Shown here in pieces: positions 44,450-53,536 of a stretch of DNA of 64,000 nt. A model generated the notes under the pieces. It made no database searches. It saw only the letters and a program-made list of their open reading frames with translations, and was not told the DNA's origin. The first letter of the stretch is position 1. Each line of letters begins with the position of its first letter. Location of the stretch: positions 10,046-74,045 of the forward strand of contig CAOVHW010000004.1 of NCBI GenBank assembly GCA_948543815.1, written 5' to 3'. Position numbers and translations under genes: made by a program. The stretch is from an uncultured Eubacteriales bacterium. GTDB taxonomy: Bacteria; Bacillota; Clostridia; Lachnospirales; CAMVHY01.

Positions 44450-45850
44450 TTAAAAGTTTTTCATCAAAGAAGCCAAACCTGCCAATTTCATTTTCGTCGC
44501 AAAATCTTTACATTGTCCAAAACTACTTTTAAGTTGTTGCTGCGCTTTTTTGTTTAAATTTTTTATAAAAATTTTTTGTTGCTCGGACTTGAGCGCAATT
44601 AACAAATTATTTATGTAATCAAAATTAACGCTGCCATCGTCTTTTGAAACTTTATCTTTTAAATCATCAACGTTTTGCGATTGTAAAACTTTTTGTGCAG
44701 TTCCGCCACCAAAATTAAAATACAAATTCAAATGAATTGCTAATGCCTCATTTGGATCAATTAATTTTGTATTTTGATGTTCGGAAAAATAATTTTCATA
44801 TTGATCAACAAGAAAATTCACTGCATCGATATCGCTCAATTTTGAAATATCTAACAAAAATTGATTTGTACTTTCATTTTTATTGATGATATCAAAATAA
44901 GAATTTATTTTTTGCAAATCGCGGCCATTTTTTTGCGCATATTTTATCAAATTTGCTATAACTTCCGGCTTTGATTTATCCGATGCTAAAATTTCTTTAA
45001 TATTATCTTGCGCAAATTCATAAAATTGCGGGCAAACTTTAATTATTTCTGCTAAAGATTCTGGCGTTTTATATTTGCACAAAATTTTGTACATATCTTC
45101 GGACAAATTTTCTTTTAGCAAATCATTTACATTTTCTTCTGTCACATAATCAAACAAAATTTTCAAATAATGTTCACTTTTATTTCGTAGATTTTCCAAT
45201 TCAACAAATGGATCGTTTTCCAAAAATATAAAATCAAGGACTTGTTGCTCATCAACCATGTTAAAAGATATTTTCAATTCATTGAGCATACGTTTTGCGA
45301 GTTTCGCATCAATTGCATATTTCAATGCCAACGATTTTGTTTTTTCAAATCCTTCTTCATCATGCTCACGTTTAAAAACAATATCAAACGCATCCATAAA
45401 CTCTTGCTGTTTGCCGAGCCACATTATTTGTGAATCTGAAATATAAACAAAATTATTGCTAAGTGTTTCGCGGACATCATTAAAATTTTCTGGCGGCTCA
45501 GTTTCTTTTTCTTTCTGTTCAAATGATTTCCCAATATACCAAACAATTACGGCCAATGCAGTTTCAAATTCTTTTGGCACATTTTTAAAATTATCGAAAA
45601 TAAATTTCCACTCTAAAGCGCGTGGATAATAAATTGTATTGTAATAAGTATGATTTTGGAAAAATCCGAACGGAATCAAATTTTTCGTATTAACTTGCTC
45701 AATATTATATTTCACAACTTCGGGGAAAAAAACATTCATTGCGCGCTCAGCAAAACCTTCAAAAGTTGGAGGTTTTGAGCACATCGCATTTAATTCGATG
45801 TCAGCATCATTTAACGTACTTGCCAAATAAGTTTTTATTTGTTTTTCCAT
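44450..45850 (-). CDS. Unknown 466-aa helical protein
   Basis: The frame opens at a GTG (45868) that is itself inside AGGTGAGGG, so I place the start at ATG 45850 (MEKQIKTYLAS). The protein is helical and charged, with no signal peptide or membrane segment. An N-terminal region with aromatic content (GFFQNHTYYNTIYYPRALEW, ~60-80) is followed by helical pairs of ~35 residues that look like degenerate alpha-solenoid repeats (for example KYKTPESLAEIIKVCPQFYE). It stands alone between convergent leuS and the divergent two-component genes. It shares the amino-acid style of the other large unknown proteins but no clear alignment. The function is unknown. Confidence 0.82.
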   Translation of the reverse strand: MEKQIKTYLASTLNDADIELNAMCSKPPTFEGFAERAMNVFFPEVVKYNIEQVNTKNLIPFGFFQNHTYYNTIYYPRALEWKFIFDNFKNVPKEFETALAVIVWYIGKSFEQKEKETEPPENFNDVRETLSNNFVYISDSQIMWLGKQQEFMDAFDIVFKREHDEEGFEKTKSLALKYAIDAKLAKRMLNELKISFNMVDEQQVLDFIFLENDPFVELENLRNKSEHYLKILFDYVTEENVNDLLKENLSEDMYKILCKYKTPESLAEIIKVCPQFYEFAQDNIKEILASDKSKPEVIANLIKYAQKNGRDLQKINSYFDIINKNESTNQFLLDISKLSDIDAVNFLVDQYENYFSEHQNTKLIDPNEALAIHLNLYFNFGGGTAQKVLQSQNVDDLKDKVSKDDGSVNFDYINNLLIALKSEQQKIFIKNLNKKAQQQLKSSFGQCKDFATKMKLAGLASLMKNF

Positions 45851-45975
45851 AATAACAACGTCCCTCACCTAATTTTTTATTTATTTTATCATTATGCGAA
45901 AAAATTTTCATTAAAATTTTAATGGAAATCAATTAAATTTTTCATGAAAAATTTTTTAAAAATTACCGCCATATT

Positions 45976-45984
45976 TGATATAAT
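45976..45984 (+). promoter_or_regulatory. Extended -10 promoter of the two-component operon
   Basis: TTTGATATAAT contains an extended -10 (TG at 45976-45977, TATAAT at 45979-45984), about 30 bases before the response regulator start. The -35 is poor. Confidence 0.5.
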
Positions 45985-46013
45985 TGTAAAAAATTTTTTT
46001 GGGGATGAAAAGT

Positions 46014-46691
46014 TTGGCCTATAAAATTTTAATTGTCGACGATGAAAAATTAATTGTCAAAGGAATTAAATTCAGTCTTCAACAAGATAATATGATAGTT
46101 GATACCGCTTTTGACGGCGAAGAAGCTATCAACATGATTAAAAATAATAATTACGATTTGCTCATACTCGACTTAATGCTGCCAAAAATTAGCGGCCTTG
46201 ATGTTTGCCAGCAATGTCGAGAATTTTCTCACGTTCCAATAATTATGCTTACGGCAAAAGGTGAAGATATGGACAAAATTATTGGACTCGAATATGGCGC
46301 CGATGATTATATGACAAAACCATTTAACATTTTAGAATTAAAAGCACGAATAAAAGCAATTTTACGTCGCAGTAAAAATGAACAGCCATCAAATTTATTA
46401 AAATTTCGTGAGATTGAAATCGATACCGATACGAAAAGAGTTTTTGTCAATGGCAAAGAAAAAAAATTAACGGTAAAAGAATTTATTTTGCTAGAAATTT
46501 TGATGTCTAACCCTCAAAAAATTTATAGTCGTGAAAATTTATTGAAAATGGTTTGGGGAAAAGATTATCCGGGCGATGAACGAACAGTTGATGTCCATAT
46601 AAGACGATTACGTGAAAAAATTGAGCCAAATCCAAGTATGCCTGACTATATCCAAACAAAATGGGGAGTTGGTTACTATTTCAAAAAATAG
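46014..46691 (+). CDS. OmpR-family response regulator (PhoP/WalR-like)
   Basis: About 225 aa. Receiver domain ~1-120 with acidic pocket DDEK, phospho-acceptor Asp in LLILDLMLPKISGLDV, Thr in MLTAKGED and Lys in DDYMTKPF. Winged-helix DNA-binding domain ~130-225, with RENLLKMVWGKDYPGDERTVDVHI (shown in part: RENLLKMVWGKDYPGDERTV) as the recognition region. The start is uncertain: TTG 45999, ATG 46005 and TTG 46014 are in frame. GGGGATGA is best spaced for 46014 (LAYKILIVDDE). It overlaps or abuts the kinase gene. Which regulon it controls cannot be told. Confidence 0.92.
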   Translation: MAYKILIVDDEKLIVKGIKFSLQQDNMIVDTAFDGEEAINMIKNNNYDLLILDLMLPKISGLDVCQQCREFSHVPIIMLTAKGEDMDKIIGLEYGADDYMTKPFNILELKARIKAILRRSKNEQPSNLLKFREIEIDTDTKRVFVNGKEKKLTVKEFILLEILMSNPQKIYSRENLLKMVWGKDYPGDERTVDVHIRRLREKIEPNPSMPDYIQTKWGVGYYFKK

Positions 46692-48084
46692 ACTCAGCTT
46701 ACAATCAAAATTAATTTTGAGTCATATCCTCATCAGTTTTGTCCCACTATTTATTTTTTCATTTCTCATGACAAATTTAATGGAAAATTATTTTAGAAAG
46801 GACCGCAGTAAAATTTTATTGACCGACGCCAATATTATTGCAACCAACATTGCAAACTATATGGATGATAAAAACAAGTTTGACTACGAAATTGAAAAAA
46901 AAAGTGAGGAAGGCGGATATCGCATAATTGTTTTCGACACTATGGGAACAGTCATAAACGATTCAAATAAAAGTGATATCGGCAAAATTTATATCATTCC
47001 CGAAGTTATCGACACACTTAAAAAAAAAGACCATACCGTTTTACGTAAAAAGGAACGTAGATTCTACAGCTGCGCTTCAATTTTAAATCAAAAATCTGAA
47101 AAAATTGGTGCAGTATTAATCGTTTCATCGGCTGAAGAAATATTTTCGGTGTTAGATGAAATACGCAAAAAATTATTTTTAATCACAATTTTTACATGCG
47201 CCATTATTTTTGTTCTCGCATTTTTCATTGCAAATTTAATAATGGAACCATTGAAAAAAATATTGGCGGTATTAGAAAAAATATCGGCAGGCCAACTCGA
47301 CCAGCGCATCGAAATTAAAAATAAAAATGAATTTGCACAACTCGCATCTTCATTCAATAAAATGACAAATAAACTAGCGCAAATTGAAAATACGCGTGAA
47401 GAATTTGTCTCAAATGTTTCACATGAATTAAAAACGCCACTAAGTGCGATAAAAGTTTTGACAGAATCAATGCTCAATGAAAAAGATATTCCACTCGATA
47501 TTTATCGAGAGTTTTTAAGCGATATAAATTCTGAAATCGACCGCATGACAAATATCGTTAACGATTTACTCACGCTCGTAAAACTTGATAAAAAACGCTT
47601 TCCGTTAAATATATCTGACACAAATTTAAATAATATGCTCGAAAATATAATTAAACGTTTGACACCATTGGCCGACAAAAAAAATATTGAACTCGAATTT
47701 ACTTGCAACAAAAATATAATGCTGCAAGCTGATGAAATGAAACTCAGTCTTGCAATTTCAAATTTAATTGACAACGGAATAAAATACACGCCATCTGGCG
47801 GCAAAGTTAAAATCAATATTGACAGCGATGAAAATTTCGCTTACATAACTGTCCAAGACAACGGGATAGGAATAAATGAAAGCGAACAGGAAAAAATATT
47901 TGAACGATTCTATCGCATTGATAAAACTCGCGACCGTGAGACTGGCGGCACCGGTTTAGGTCTTTCCATTACAAATTCCACAATTATTATGCACAATGGA
48001 AATATAAAATTAACAAGCGATGAAGGATTGGGCACAACATTTGTTATCACAATCCCACTTAAGTGTGCAAAACAAAATATGTAA
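46669..48084 (+). CDS. Sensor histidine kinase (PhoR/WalK-like)
   Basis: About 471 aa. Membrane segment near the N-terminus (LILSHILISFVPLFIFSFL), an extracytoplasmic PDC/CACHE-like domain (GYRIIVFDTMGTVINDS...), second membrane segment (~165-190), HAMP, dimerisation helix with SNVSHELKTPLSAIKVL (phospho-His), and an HATPase domain with N-box NLIDNGIKYTP, DNGIGI and GGTGLGLSI. The 5' end overlaps the response regulator, so translation is coupled. The start is uncertain: a GTG at 46612 lacks a ribosome site, TTG 46669 abuts GGGGAG, and ATT 46678 would be spaced 9 bases from GGGGAG. Confidence 0.9.
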   Translation: MVTISKNRLSLQSKLILSHILISFVPLFIFSFLMTNLMENYFRKDRSKILLTDANIIATNIANYMDDKNKFDYEIEKKSEEGGYRIIVFDTMGTVINDSNKSDIGKIYIIPEVIDTLKKKDHTVLRKKERRFYSCASILNQKSEKIGAVLIVSSAEEIFSVLDEIRKKLFLITIFTCAIIFVLAFFIANLIMEPLKKILAVLEKISAGQLDQRIEIKNKNEFAQLASSFNKMTNKLAQIENTREEFVSNVSHELKTPLSAIKVLTESMLNEKDIPLDIYREFLSDINSEIDRMTNIVNDLLTLVKLDKKRFPLNISDTNLNNMLENIIKRLTPLADKKNIELEFTCNKNIMLQADEMKLSLAISNLIDNGIKYTPSGGKVKINIDSDENFAYITVQDNGIGINESEQEKIFERFYRIDKTRDRETGGTGLGLSITNSTIIMHNGNIKLTSDEGLGTTFVITIPLKCAKQNM

Positions 48085-48139
48085 TAAAAAATGATGGCTT
48101 GTCATAAAATTTATCAACCAATAAAGAAGGTGATAAATT

Positions 48140-49048
48140 TTGCGGCAAACCATTGAAAATTCTTTATGCGTTGACGTAAGAAATCTTTTCCAAAAATTTG
48201 TAAGCGATGATTTTTTCAATAATATCGAAGAAATTCGTTTGCGTATTGAAAAGCCAATAATAATCAAAAATAAAAAAAACGAATGGTCAATAACTAATGA
48301 CACTCTCACAAAAAATATTTTATCGGGCTACGTTGTAACAAAAAAAAATTTATACGAAACTTTTGAACTCATTACAAATTATTCGGCATACGCTTTTGAA
48401 AATGAAATCAAAAACGGATTCATAACAATAGCCGGCGGCCATCGAATTGGTTTGGCTGGAAAAATTGTAAGCGAAGCTGGAAAAATAAAAACTATCAACA
48501 ATATAAGCTCTCTTAATTTTCGTATCGCCCACGAAATAAAAAATTGTGCACAATCAATTATAAAATATGTATCAAATCCGTTGACCAATACAATAATTAT
48601 TTCTCCACCTGGTTGCGGCAAAACAACTCTTTTACGCGATTTAATTCGCATTTTGAGCGAATATTACACAATTTCCGTAATCGATGAACGTTCAGAAATT
48701 GGAAGCTGTTATCTTGGAATTGCGCAAAATGATTTAGGATTGCACACTGACATTTTAGATTCTTGCCCAAAAACTGAAGGAATGCTTATGGCGTTAAGAA
48801 CAATGAGTCCGCAAATCATTGCCGTCGATGAAATTGGAACACTTGATGACGCACGAGCAATAAAAAATATTACAAACTCCGGTGTAAAAATAATTTGTAC
48901 ACTTCACGGAAAAAATTTATCCGATATAAAAAATCGTGAATTTATTAAATCAATGGTAAATGAAAAAATTTTTGAGCGCTATATTTTTTTACAAGAAATC
49001 GGAAAAATATCAAATATTTATGACGAAAATTTGGAAAAAATTTTATGA
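48140..49048 (+). CDS. spoIIIAA: Stage III sporulation protein AA, ATPase
   Basis: 302 aa. Secretion-type ATPase of the mother-cell-to-forespore channel. Walker A is PPGCGKTTLLRDL (~154-166); ATPase motifs IDERSEIG and AVDEIGTLDDA follow. The start is TTG with AAGAAGGTGA upstream. First of four spoIIIA genes, with a 4-base overlap into spoIIIAB. The gap after the kinase gene (55 bases) shows no clear sigma-E promoter, so co-transcription with the two-component genes cannot be excluded. Confidence 0.94.
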   Translation: MRQTIENSLCVDVRNLFQKFVSDDFFNNIEEIRLRIEKPIIIKNKKNEWSITNDTLTKNILSGYVVTKKNLYETFELITNYSAYAFENEIKNGFITIAGGHRIGLAGKIVSEAGKIKTINNISSLNFRIAHEIKNCAQSIIKYVSNPLTNTIIISPPGCGKTTLLRDLIRILSEYYTISVIDERSEIGSCYLGIAQNDLGLHTDILDSCPKTEGMLMALRTMSPQIIAVDEIGTLDDARAIKNITNSGVKIICTLHGKNLSDIKNREFIKSMVNEKIFERYIFLQEIGKISNIYDENLEKIL

Positions 49049-49557
49049 AAATCATTGGCGCAATTTTAGTTTTTATTTCATCAGCACTCTTAGGATTACA
49101 GACCGCGTTGAAAATAAAATTTCATATTAATAATTTGAAAAAAATTTGTATGGCTCTAAACATTTTAGAGTCAGAAATAGAATTTGGTGTATTAACTTTA
49201 TATGAAGCTGCAAAAAATATTTCTGGAAACTCGAACTCATTCGTCCGTGAAATATTCTCGCAAATTGCAAAACAACTTGAAAAAAAATCAAACTGTGCAA
49301 AAAATATTTGGCTCGATTCAATAAATTCCGTATCGCAAAATATTTACATTGACAGCGATGATATTGCAACGTTAAATTCTTTTGCCAATGTAATTTCAAA
49401 TATCGACCGTCAATTGCAATTAAAAAGTTTGCAAACAATAATTTATCAATTAGAAAAAAAAATTGCGCTGCTCGAAACAAAATATCAAAATGAAAAAAAA
49501 TTGCATTGTAATCTCGGAATTTTATTCGGAATTTTAATCGTAATTATATTTATTTGA
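49045..49557 (+). CDS. spoIIIAB: Stage III sporulation protein AB
   Basis: 170 aa. Membrane helices at both ends (GAILVFISSALLGLQTAL and ILFGILIVIIFI) enclose a helical domain typical of SpoIIIAB (LNILESEIEFGVLTLYEA). It overlaps spoIIIAA by four bases (ATGA) and lies nine bases before spoIIIAC. Confidence 0.92.
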   Translation: MKIIGAILVFISSALLGLQTALKIKFHINNLKKICMALNILESEIEFGVLTLYEAAKNISGNSNSFVREIFSQIAKQLEKKSNCAKNIWLDSINSVSQNIYIDSDDIATLNSFANVISNIDRQLQLKSLQTIIYQLEKKIALLETKYQNEKKLHCNLGILFGILIVIIFI

Positions 49558-49566
49558 GGTGAGAAA

Positions 49567-49761
49567 ATGGACATCAATATCATTTTTCAAATTGCGGCCG
49601 TCGGAATTTTAGTTTCAGTCCTAAATCAAGTTTTGATACGGGCTGGCCGTGAAGAACAAGCTATGCTTACAACTTTGGCAGGTTTAGTTGTCGTTTTGTT
49701 CTCCGTCATTACTCATATAAACAATTTATTTTTGACAGTACGCGAATTATTTAATCTTTAG
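49567..49761 (+). CDS. spoIIIAC: Stage III sporulation protein AC
   Basis: 64 aa, two membrane helices, typical length. Signature region VLNQVLIRAGREEQAMLTTL. The start is ATG with GAGGTGAGA upstream. Confidence 0.95.
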   Translation: MDINIIFQIAAVGILVSVLNQVLIRAGREEQAMLTTLAGLVVVLFSVITHINNLFLTVRELFNL

Positions 49762-49769
49762 GTGAGAAA

Positions 49770-50153
49770 ATGCTCATAGCAAAAATTTCGGCATTCGGAA
49801 TAATAATCGCAATCGTAATAATTTTATTACGGCATGAAAATAAAGAACTTGCAATTGTTTTAAGTTTAATGTCAGGAATTTTTATTTTTTCTCTTACCAT
49901 TCTTGAATTAAATAACGTATTAATTGAAATAAAAAGTATAACGCAAAATTTTCATATCAATCCTATTTATCCAACAATATTATTTAAAATAATTGGTATC
50001 GCTTATATCTGTGAATTCGCATCACAAATTTGTATCGATGCCGGTGAAAAATCTATCGCAGATAAAATTGAAGTTGGCGGTAAAATTTTAATTATGTCCG
50101 CATCAATTCCAATTCTAAATGATTTATTAGAAATAATATTAAATATGATTTAA
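49770..50153 (+). CDS. spoIIIAD: Stage III sporulation protein AD
   Basis: 127 aa, three or four membrane helices, with the family blocks GIAYICEFASQICIDAGEKS and SIPILNDLLEIIL. Start ATG behind TTAGGTGAG. It is the last spoIIIA gene here. A perfect hairpin follows 17 bases later and the next gene is on the other strand; spoIIIAE, AF, AG and AH are not in the window. Confidence 0.94.
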   Translation: MLIAKISAFGIIIAIVIILLRHENKELAIVLSLMSGIFIFSLTILELNNVLIEIKSITQNFHINPIYPTILFKIIGIAYICEFASQICIDAGEKSIADKIEVGGKILIMSASIPILNDLLEIILNMI

Positions 50154-50170
50154 AAATATATTTACTTCAC

Positions 50171-50200
50171 AAATATAATTATTACTAATTATATTTTTAT
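50171..50200. terminator. Hairpin after spoIIIAD
   Basis: Perfect 10-bp stem AAATATAATT / AATTATATTT (50171-50180, 50187-50196) with a 6-base loop and T-rich sequence. It separates spoIIIAD from the convergent PEGA gene. All A/T, so its stability is modest. Confidence 0.6.
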
Positions 50201-50228
50201 TAAATTGAATTTATATTCAATAAAATTA

Positions 50229-51314
50229 TTATGATTCAGATGCATCTGAATTTTCAATATAAATTTGAGGAGATTCGGTAGTTTCATCTTCTTTTATTGT
50301 ATCTTTTAAACCAAACTTTCTATACAAATAAACTCGAATTTCTTTTACATCATTATCTATTTTAAAATTTCGTGAATAGCTATTAAAATCTTCTTTCTCA
50401 ACTTTTAAACTATGTTCGCCGTAATTTAATAATATTGGTTCAGAAGCGGAAGATTTTTTATCATCGATATAAACTGTACAATCATCTTCATTTATTTTTA
50501 ATTTAAGTATTCCGAATTTGAATTGTACGTTTGACAAATCTAATTCAACTTTACTATTGTCGTTTATAAAAAAATCTTTGTTATATGTTTCGATATTGTC
50601 GCCGGTAATTGAAATATTGTGATGGCCTTCAGGTAATTCCAAAGTTTTTGTATCGATGAGGAGCATTGGCGATTTTGAATCAACTTTCAAAATTCCACCA
50701 ACTATTTTATCGGCGTTTAAAAAATTTACAGTTCCATAGCCTTTATTAATTTCTATCGCGCAAATATTTTCATCGATACCGCAAATTGTAATAACGCTAA
50801 GAGGATTTATTTGTCTAATGTCATACAAATTATCTTTATACATTACGAGGATATTTTCACCGAATGAATATTTTTTACCGTCGTAGTAAAAATAATTTGA
50901 ATTATAATCGAATTTAAAATTATTTACGTGGCTTTTTTTCCATGAATTTTTATTTATAGTTAAAGATTTTATTTTGGAATTATCGGAAACGGCGTCAACA
51001 ATCATACCGATAGAAAGTTTTGAGCGTGGTATTGTAAAATTATCTTTATCATAAATTTCTACGTTGTCACTAATTTTTATAAAACTTTCTGTATTCATGT
51101 TAAAAATTTTTATCGAATCGTTATCAATTTTATTTATAACTGCTGTAAATTTATTTATTGTTGGAAGAGTTGGAGCGGCTTGTTGAGTTTCAGGCGTAGT
51201 AGAAAAAAAATTAAATGCAAAATAAAATGACCCACAGAAAATAAATATTCCAATCCCAAGCGTTATTAAATAAAAAATTATAGGGTTACTTCTTTCTCGT
51301 TTTTCTTTTCGCAT
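50229..51314 (-). CDS. Membrane-anchored PEGA-domain protein
   Basis: About 361 aa. One N-terminal membrane segment (~residues 12-34), then a short Thr/Pro/Gln linker, a beta-rich middle with two or more repeats (~45-245), PEGA-like repeats at ~225-330 (TLELPEGHHNISITGDN, then DDKKSSASEPILLNYGEHSLKVEKEDF, shown in part: EPILLNYGEHSLKVEKED), and an acidic tail. PEGA domains are found on extracytoplasmic proteins and are thought to bind envelope components. The frame opens at GTG 51326, but the ATG at 51314 is better spaced from TTGGTG. Confidence 0.82.
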   Translation of the reverse strand: MRKEKRERSNPIIFYLITLGIGIFIFCGSFYFAFNFFSTTPETQQAAPTLPTINKFTAVINKIDNDSIKIFNMNTESFIKISDNVEIYDKDNFTIPRSKLSIGMIVDAVSDNSKIKSLTINKNSWKKSHVNNFKFDYNSNYFYYDGKKYSFGENILVMYKDNLYDIRQINPLSVITICGIDENICAIEINKGYGTVNFLNADKIVGGILKVDSKSPMLLIDTKTLELPEGHHNISITGDNIETYNKDFFINDNSKVELDLSNVQFKFGILKLKINEDDCTVYIDDKKSSASEPILLNYGEHSLKVEKEDFNSYSRNFKIDNDVKEIRVYLYRKFGLKDTIKEDETTESPQIYIENSDASES

Positions 51315-51388
51315 TTTTTTCACCAAAAATTTTTTTTTAATATGTTATTGCAAAAAAAATCCTCAGTCAAGTTTTTACATTTTTATGA

Positions 51389-51394
51389 TATAAT
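51389..51394 (+). promoter_or_regulatory. Extended -10 before rluB
   Basis: TGATATAAT: TATAAT at 51389-51394 with TG at the extended position, 23 bases before the ATG; the -35 is weak. Confidence 0.5.
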
Positions 51395-51417
51395 TTTATC
51401 GTAAAAGGAGATTTTAA

Positions 51418-52125
51418 ATGAGATTACAAAAATTTTTATCTGCTGCCGGTATCGCTTCACGTAGAAAATCTGAGGAATTAATAAAAAATGGATTGGTAAA
51501 AGTTAATGGCAAAATCGTTACCGAATTAGGAATAAAAATTTCCCCATATGATAGTATCTCTTATCGTGGTAAACAATTAAAATTGCAAAAACATATTTAC
51601 ATTATGCTCAATAAACCTGTGGGATATGTTACAACTTTACACGATGAGTTTAATCGTCCAAATATTTTACAGCTTGTGAAAATTCCGCAGCGAATATTTC
51701 CAGTAGGTCGCCTCGATTATAATACTTCGGGGCTTTTATTATTAACAAATGATGGTGAATTGACGTACAAATTAACGCACCCTAAGCATAATATAAATAA
51801 GACATACGTGGCGAAAATTAAAGGTGAAATTAAAAAAAATGAGTGCAATCAATTCGAAAACGGATTGATTATCAATGGACGTAAGACTGCTCCGGCACAA
51901 ATTAAAATTATTAACTCAAACAAATTTTATTCTGTCGTGCAAATAAAAATTCATGAAGGCCGTAATCGTCAAATTAGAAAAATGTGTGTGGCTATCAATC
52001 ATCCTGTGATTGAATTGAAACGAACTCGCATTGGCAAATTAAAATTGGATGTCAATAGTGGTTGTTACAGAATTTTAACGGGAAATGAAATCGATTATCT
52101 CAAATCTTTAGAAGGTGAGAAATAG
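51418..52125 (+). CDS. rluB: 23S rRNA pseudouridine synthase, RluB/RsuA family
   Basis: 235 aa. S4 RNA-binding domain (MRLQKFLSAAGIASRRKSEELI) at the N-terminus and an RsuA-type catalytic domain with VGRLDYNTSGLLLLTNDGEL, which includes the catalytic Asp, plus EGRNRQIRKMC. Start ATG with AAAGGAGAT upstream. The symporter ATG follows directly after its stop, so the two are probably co-transcribed. Confidence 0.94.
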   Translation: MRLQKFLSAAGIASRRKSEELIKNGLVKVNGKIVTELGIKISPYDSISYRGKQLKLQKHIYIMLNKPVGYVTTLHDEFNRPNILQLVKIPQRIFPVGRLDYNTSGLLLLTNDGELTYKLTHPKHNINKTYVAKIKGEIKKNECNQFENGLIINGRKTAPAQIKIINSNKFYSVVQIKIHEGRNRQIRKMCVAINHPVIELKRTRIGKLKLDVNSGCYRILTGNEIDYLKSLEGEK

Positions 52126-53364
52126 ATGCGAAAAATTTCGCTGGCAAAAAAAATTTTCATCGCGCTTATTCTTGGTTGTGTGTGTGGAATAATTTTTAAT
52201 CTTGTGCCAAAAAATTTTGATATTTTACTTGAAATTATAAATTTAATCGGACAAATTTTTACGAATTTAATTAAGTCAATGGTTGTGCCATTAGTTTTTG
52301 TAAGCATTGCACTTGGTATTGCATTGATTGGAGATTTAAAAAAGTTGGGGAGTGTCGGTTCAAAAATTATTGCGTTTTATTTTGGGACGACAGCTTTAGC
52401 AGTAAGTTTCGCAATTTTTTTTGCCAAGCTTATAAATCCTGATACGAGTTTTTATATTAAAAATGTTCCGGAAATTTCGGCAGATATTCATGAAAAAATA
52501 AGTGTGTCGAAAATTATTTTGGACATAATTCCGACAAATCCTATTGAAGCTTTGGCAAAGGGAAGTATGTTGCAAATTATTTTTTTTGCGATATTGATAG
52601 GGATTGGGATAACGCTTGCAAATGAAAAAGGTACGCCGGTAAAAAAATTATTTGAGTCACTCAACGAAATTAATTTAAAACTTGTAGCAATGATAATGAA
52701 TTTTGCGCCGATCGGTGTTTTCGCATTGATTACTTATTCTTTCGCAAGCTTTGGATTAGATATTATCCCATCGATTTCAAAATATTTGTTTGTAACGTAT
52801 TTGGCACTGTTTTTTCACGCAGTCGTTATTTATAATTTAATGCTAAAGATTTGGACGAAGCTTGATATTAAAAAATTTTGGAAGAAATTTTGGCCGGTAG
52901 CAGGTGTAGCTTTTTCAACTTCATCGTCAAATGCAGCATTGCCGATTTCAATTGAAGCAGCAGATAAGATGGGAGTTTCGCGTGATATTTCATCGTTTAC
53001 ATTATCGCTCGGTTCGACAATAAATATGAATGGAACAGCAATTATGCATGGAATAACGGTAATTTTTTTGGCGAATGTCTATCATATAGATTTAAATATT
53101 TCAGATTTAATTAAAGTTGTTTTGATGTCGACACTAGCATCTGTTGGAACGGCAGGGGTTCCTGGAGTTGGAATGTTAATGCTGGCAATGGTTTTGGAAC
53201 TCGCAAATATTCCTGTTAGTGCAATAGGTTTAGTACTTGGTATCGATAGGATTCTTGATGCGGGTAGGACCGTAGTAAATGTTATGGGAGATTGCGTTTG
53301 TACTCTTATTGTTGCGGTAATGGAAAATGATTTAGATGAAAAAAAATTTAATGCAGATGCATAA
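52126..53364 (+). CDS. Sodium/proton:dicarboxylate (glutamate/aspartate) symporter
   Basis: 412 aa, eight membrane helices with two re-entrant loops, as in the DAACS/SDF family. Signatures: the serine-rich hairpin STSSSNAALP, the NMNGTA motif, VPGVG in the second hairpin, and DRILDAGRTVVNVMGD. The Arg of DAGRT is at the position that sets acidic amino-acid or dicarboxylate binding, so glutamate, aspartate or C4-dicarboxylates are likely; which one is open. The start is ATG behind AGAAGGTGAG, immediately after the rluB stop. Confidence 0.93.
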   Translation: MRKISLAKKIFIALILGCVCGIIFNLVPKNFDILLEIINLIGQIFTNLIKSMVVPLVFVSIALGIALIGDLKKLGSVGSKIIAFYFGTTALAVSFAIFFAKLINPDTSFYIKNVPEISADIHEKISVSKIILDIIPTNPIEALAKGSMLQIIFFAILIGIGITLANEKGTPVKKLFESLNEINLKLVAMIMNFAPIGVFALITYSFASFGLDIIPSISKYLFVTYLALFFHAVVIYNLMLKIWTKLDIKKFWKKFWPVAGVAFSTSSSNAALPISIEAADKMGVSRDISSFTLSLGSTINMNGTAIMHGITVIFLANVYHIDLNISDLIKVVLMSTLASVGTAGVPGVGMLMLAMVLELANIPVSAIGLVLGIDRILDAGRTVVNVMGDCVCTLIVAVMENDLDEKKFNADA

Positions 53365-53372
53365 AAAAATTT

Positions 53373-53457
53373 TTGTGCGCAATAATATTTATCGTAGAGA
53401 TAAAAATCCTCTATGTTTTTAGTTCGCACTTTATTGAGCGAAGGGAGGTTAATTATT
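53373..53457 (+). ncRNA. Structured leader / possible small RNA
   Basis: Nested stems GTGCG (53375-53379) with CGCAC (53425-53429), and TAGAG (53395-53399) with CTCTA (53409-53413), precede GGGAGG and a short ORF. The pairing is short and was found by eye only. It could be a 5' UTR fold, a processed tail of the symporter mRNA, or chance. Confidence 0.3.
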
Positions 53458-53532
53458 ATGAACGATAATAAAAATGATAAGTATACTGAAGAAGCAAATT
53501 CTTCTGACAAAAAAAATAAAAATAGTAAATAA
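53458..53532 (+). CDS. Possible 24-aa hydrophilic peptide
   Basis: ATG with AAGGGAGG at ideal spacing (7 bases), 24 codons, ending five bases before a 16-bp terminator. The peptide is Asn/Lys/Asp/Ser-rich (starting MNDNKNDKY, ending KNKNSK) and has no recognisable family. The strong ribosome site and tight terminator make translation plausible; the short length keeps confidence low. Confidence 0.4.
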   Translation: MNDNKNDKYTEEANSSDKKNKNSK

Positions 53533-53536
53533 TAAA

